Source: Candidatus Aalborgicola bjergmarkensis (lineage in GTDB: Bacteria > Pseudomonadota > Gammaproteobacteria > Burkholderiales > Burkholderiaceae_C). From it: a stretch of 64,000 bases of DNA. Below are positions 61,115-64,000 of this stretch, piece after piece. The position numbers were made by a program, and so were the translations under genes. The stretch covers positions 310,001 through 374,000 of the forward strand of contig JADJFE010000003.1 in assembly GCA_016708725.1 (NCBI GenBank), written 5' to 3'. How positions within the stretch are numbered: position 1 is the stretch's first letter; every line of letters starts with the position of its first letter. The notes beneath the pieces are model-generated. The model saw only the letters and a list, made by a program, of their open reading frames with translations, was not told the DNA's origin and did not search any database.

Positions 61115-62119
61115 ATGCTCGATGAACGATCCAAGTTGTTGTTGAAAGCGCTGGTTGAACGCTACATTGCCGAGGGGCAACCTGTGGGTAGCCGTACCCT
61201 GTCGCGCGCGTCCGGGCTGGAGTTGTCACCTGCGACCATCCGCAATGTCATGTCCGATCTGGAAGACCTCGGCCTGATTGCCAGTCCGCACACTTCCTCT
61301 GGGCGTATCCCCACCGCACGCGGCTACCGGCTGTTCGTGGACACCATGCTCACCGTGCGGCCTGGAGAGTATGGAACCCACGTGCTGGCTCCCGATCAAC
61401 CGCAAAAGGTAATCTCCAAAGCTGCCAATTTGCTCTCCCACCTATCGCATTTTGTCGGCGTTGTTATTGCACCACGGAGATCGTCCGTTTTTCGCCACAT
61501 TGAGTTCTTGCGCCTCTCGGAACGTCGCCTGTTGTTCATCATTGTCTCGCCCGATGGCGACGTGCAAAATCGTGTCGTCTTTACGGAACAGGACTACTCA
61601 CAAGCTCAGTTGATCGAGGCGGCAAACTTTCTCAACAGCCATTACGTCGGCCAGGATATTGAAAGTGTGCGTGAGCAATTGCATGGCGAGATCGACTCCT
61701 TGCGCTCCGAAATTGCCACACTGATGCAAGCTGCTGTCACCGTCAGTTCCGAAACCATCAGCGCCACACAAGACGAAGTCGTTATTGCAGGAGAACACAA
61801 TCTGTTGGCCGTATCCGATTTTTCCAGCAACATGGACCATTTGCGGCGAGCCTTCGCGTTGTTTGAGCAAAAAACCCAGCTCATGCGCCTGATGGACACG
61901 GCTGGCCGGGCCGAAGGGGTGCGCATCTTCATTGGCGGCGAAAGCCAGGTGGTGCCTTTTGAAGACCTGTCCATCGTGAGCAGTCCGTACGAGGTCGATG
62001 GAAAGATTGTGGGCACCCTGGGCGTGATCGGCCCCACACGCATGGCCTACGACCGCATGATCCAGATTGTGGACATTACATCCAGACTGGTGAGTAACGC
62101 GCTGAGTTACAACAAATAA
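61115..62119 (+). CDS. hrcA: Heat-inducible transcription repressor HrcA
   Basis: HrcA represses groE/dnaK operons through the CIRCE element. The winged-helix N-terminus (LLLKALVERYIAEGQPVGSR, then SPATIRNVMSDLEDLGLIAS) and the regulatory C-terminal domain (ending VGTLGVIGPTRMAYDRMIQI) are complete. The 334-residue length is normal. The 3' end overlaps the convergent gene by 13 bp. I see no CIRCE inverted repeat in the 28 bp upstream of its own start. Confidence 0.97.
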   Translation: MLDERSKLLLKALVERYIAEGQPVGSRTLSRASGLELSPATIRNVMSDLEDLGLIASPHTSSGRIPTARGYRLFVDTMLTVRPGEYGTHVLAPDQPQKVISKAANLLSHLSHFVGVVIAPRRSSVFRHIEFLRLSERRLLFIIVSPDGDVQNRVVFTEQDYSQAQLIEAANFLNSHYVGQDIESVREQLHGEIDSLRSEIATLMQAAVTVSSETISATQDEVVIAGEHNLLAVSDFSSNMDHLRRAFALFEQKTQLMRLMDTAGRAEGVRIFIGGESQVVPFEDLSIVSSPYEVDGKIVGTLGVIGPTRMAYDRMIQIVDITSRLVSNALSYNK

Positions 62120-62490
62120 CACCCAGTTTCCGAGGTCTCGCGCAACTCCACCTGTAGCCACCGGGTAAAGGCATCAAAAAAGGCATCAAAGCAGTTGCCC
62201 TTCGGGGGATCAACACCCACACTGCCGAAATGCAAGGCCTGCAGCCGGGCTATCTGCATGAAGTACTGGGCGGTGCAGTCGATGTACACACTCTCGATGC
62301 GTTCGAGCAACTCCGCCCGGAAGCGGTCATGGTCAATTACCGTACCGCGTTCACCATGCAACACGGGGTATAGCCGCCACACCCCTGCGGCGGTGCCATC
62401 TTGCTCCAGGCGAAAACACTCCCGCCCATGCAGGTTGATCGACATGGCGTTGCCATCGGCGCGGGTTTGAACTCCTGGGTATTGTTTCAT
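62107..62490 (-). CDS. Hypothetical protein
   Basis: A 127-residue protein starting MKQYPGVQTRADGNAMSINL at ATG 62490 (a longer frame begins at 62565). It contains HGRECFRLEQDGTAAGVWRL, then DCTAQYFMQIARLQALHFGS. No signal peptide or membrane helix. I do not recognise the family; a regulator or small metabolic protein would both be guesses. It overlaps the end of hrcA and lies 120 bp from the PilB-like gene on the same strand. Confidence 0.6.
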   Translation of the reverse strand: MKQYPGVQTRADGNAMSINLHGRECFRLEQDGTAAGVWRLYPVLHGERGTVIDHDRFRAELLERIESVYIDCTAQYFMQIARLQALHFGSVGVDPPKGNCFDAFFDAFTRWLQVELRETSETGCYLL

Positions 62491-62609
62491 GTCCTGTCTC
62501 CTGTGTGTCCTCTGTATATCTGCAAGATATCGACATTTCTTGAAACCACTGCAGGAAATAAGCACCGATATCCCCCGTTTATTGCACCATTGCCTTACTG
62601 CTTACCTGC

Positions 62610-64000
62610 TTACTTGATACACACCGAACGCACCATTTTCAGGTCCGTTAACCCCATCATGACTTTTTCCATGCCGTCCATTTTCAAAGTACGCATGCCG
62701 CCTTCAACTGATGCCGCAAACAGCTCGGCCACCCGGGCACGTTCCTGGATAAGTTTTTTTACGTCATCCGTGGCTACCAGCAATTCATGTAAACCAACGC
62801 GCCCCTTGTAACCGCTCTTGTTGCACTTGTCACAACCGACCGCCTTGTAAAACTTTATTTTTCCATTGTCACCATAGGTCTCGGTCCATTGCTGGATCAT
62901 TTTTTTGGTCTCACCTGCGTAGTCTGCTTGCCATGCCTTGGAGTGGCGCAACTCCTCGGCGTACTCAATCGCGAAGAGTCGCAACTCTTCGTCATCCGGA
63001 TAGTAGGATGCCTTGCAATCGCACAATTTCTTGGCCAGACGCTGGGCAAGAATACCCAGCAAAGCATCCGCAAAATTAAAAGGATCCATGCCCATGTCCA
63101 TCAAACGGGTGATGGATTCAGGCGCAGAGTTGGTGTGCAAGGTTGAGAAAACCAGGTGGCCCGTGAGCGAGGCTTCCACCCCCATGGAAACCGTTTCCTT
63201 GTCGCGCGACTCGCCCACCATGATGATGTCGGGGTCGGCACGCAGGAATGCGCGCATCACCAAGGGAAAGTCGATACCGGCCTTCTTGTTGATCTGCACC
63301 TGGCGCAAACCCTTTTGGGTAATTTCGACCGGATCCTCCGCTGTCCAGATTTTGGTGTCCGGCGTATTGAGGAATTTGAGAATGGAGTGCAGGGTGGTCG
63401 TTTTACCGGAGCCGGTCGGACCGCACACATAGAATAGTCCATAGGGCTTGCTAACAGTCGATTCAACCCTGGCCTTGTTATGCGGAGTCAAGCCCAGTTT
63501 ATCCAAAGGGATCGGCTCACCTGCTGCCAGAATCCGCATCACAACGTCTTCGACACCACCCGCCGAGGGAATGGTGGCAACGCGCAATTCAATATCGAGT
63601 GGTCCGTACTTTTTGAACTTGATCTTGCCATCCTGGGGCTTGCGACGCTCGGAGATATCGAGATCACACATGATTTTCAACCGGGTTGCCATGGCCTGGC
63701 GAAAGTGGGCTGGCACCTCGACGTAATGTACCAGGCTACCATCGACACGAAACCGAATCCCTGTCTTGAGTTTTCCCGGCATAGGCTCGATATGGATGTC
63801 CGATGCCTTCTGGTTATAGGCATCCACAATGACCTTGTTGACAAACTTGACCAACTCATTGTCGGCTGCTGCAGATTCCAGCGACTCGTCATTCGATCCG
63901 TCATCAATGGGAGCGCTGTCCATGCCAGCCAACAACTCATCCACGGTGGTGGTATCGACCGGGGCACCAAAGAGTTGGGCCAATGAATCCTTGAACTCCT
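62610..64000 (-). CDS. GspE/PilB-type secretion or pilus assembly ATPase (N-terminus outside window)
   Basis: The frame is open to the window edge (EFKDSLAQLFGAPVD read from the last bases), so the start is not seen. Walker A CGPTGSGKTTTLHSI, the Asp box (IWTAEDPVEITQ), Walker B LRADPDIIMVGESRDKE and the His box TLHTNSAPESITRL mark a type II secretion/type IV pilus ATPase. The zinc site (CDCKASYYPDDE ... CDKCNKSGYKGRVGLHE) has an unusually long insertion of about 70 residues between its halves. Family members power pilus extension or secretion. Confidence 0.92.
   Translation of the reverse strand, partial: EFKDSLAQLFGAPVDTTTVDELLAGMDSAPIDDGSNDESLESAAADNELVKFVNKVIVDAYNQKASDIHIEPMPGKLKTGIRFRVDGSLVHYVEVPAHFRQAMATRLKIMCDLDISERRKPQDGKIKFKKYGPLDIELRVATIPSAGGVEDVVMRILAAGEPIPLDKLGLTPHNKARVESTVSKPYGLFYVCGPTGSGKTTTLHSILKFLNTPDTKIWTAEDPVEITQKGLRQVQINKKAGIDFPLVMRAFLRADPDIIMVGESRDKETVSMGVEASLTGHLVFSTLHTNSAPESITRLMDMGMDPFNFADALLGILAQRLAKKLCDCKASYYPDDEELRLFAIEYAEELRHSKAWQADYAGETKKMIQQWTETYGDNGKIKFYKAVGCDKCNKSGYKGRVGLHELLVATDDVKKLIQERARVAELFAASVEGGMRTLKMDGMEKVMMGLTDLKMVRSVCIK

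Overview
The window looks like a chromosome segment of a Comamonadaceae-like member of the Burkholderiales (Betaproteobacteria). The GC-rich core genes have a typical betaproteobacterial order: mutY, mutM, a TPR protein, lolB, ispE, tRNA-Gln, prs, rplY and pth on the left; rapZ, recN, nadK, hrcA and a PilB/GspE-type ATPase on the right. I cannot name a genus from sequence alone.

Layout. 0-3.3 kb: a ThDP enzyme cut by the window edge, queF, and a DUF4143 ATPase. 3.3-9.4 kb: a large hybrid histidine kinase facing a GGDEF-EAL protein that carries one apparent frameshift. 9.4-19.7 kb: DNA repair (mutY, mutM), a dynamin-like GTPase, and the lolB-ispE-tRNA-prs-rplY-pth core. 19.7-24.1 kb: a VapBC toxin-antitoxin pair and a PIN-domain fragment, bracketed by two copies of the end of a large secreted DUF1566/DUF4214 protein. 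24.2-28.2 kb: a ferric-iron ABC transporter split over three transcription units, with two possible Fur boxes. 28.2-30.0 kb: a MaoC hydratase divergent from bioMN (biotin ECF transporter). 53.7-56.8 kb: bioY, an acyl-CoA ligase and a thiolase. 56.9-64 kb: conserved core.

The main result is the 23.7 kb between bioN and bioY. These genes are normally adjacent. Here they are separated by a patchwork of modules, and the 3' end of bioN is repeated six more times (five clear copies and one degenerate), the last copy sitting directly in front of bioY. Five of the seven bioN ends, the native one included, are followed by a 175-180 bp repeat with long imperfect terminal inverted repeats (nine copies, all in one orientation). 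A second, ~125 bp hairpin repeat occurs seven times, also in one orientation. Between these repeats lie two divergent copies of a lipoprotein gene, an ORF-less group II intron, a Uma2 protein, two hybrid histidine kinases sharing a near-identical cytoplasmic half but with different sensors, a membrane-bound spermidine-synthase-like protein, a SUMF1-domain protein, three toxin-antitoxin loci (MazF-type, HigBA-type, HicAB), and a yhcG nuclease gene broken by an IS607-like TnpB element that is itself broken by an IS21-like insertion with a 7 bp target duplication. No integrase was seen. The simplest reading is repeated accretion of cargo at the 3' end of bioN, bounded by repeats that act like attachment or recombination sites.

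Functionally, the ancestral locus was probably maoC <- -> bioM-bioN-bioY-ligase-thiolase, which would link biotin uptake to acyl-CoA chemistry (pimelate supply or biotin side-chain turnover; inference).
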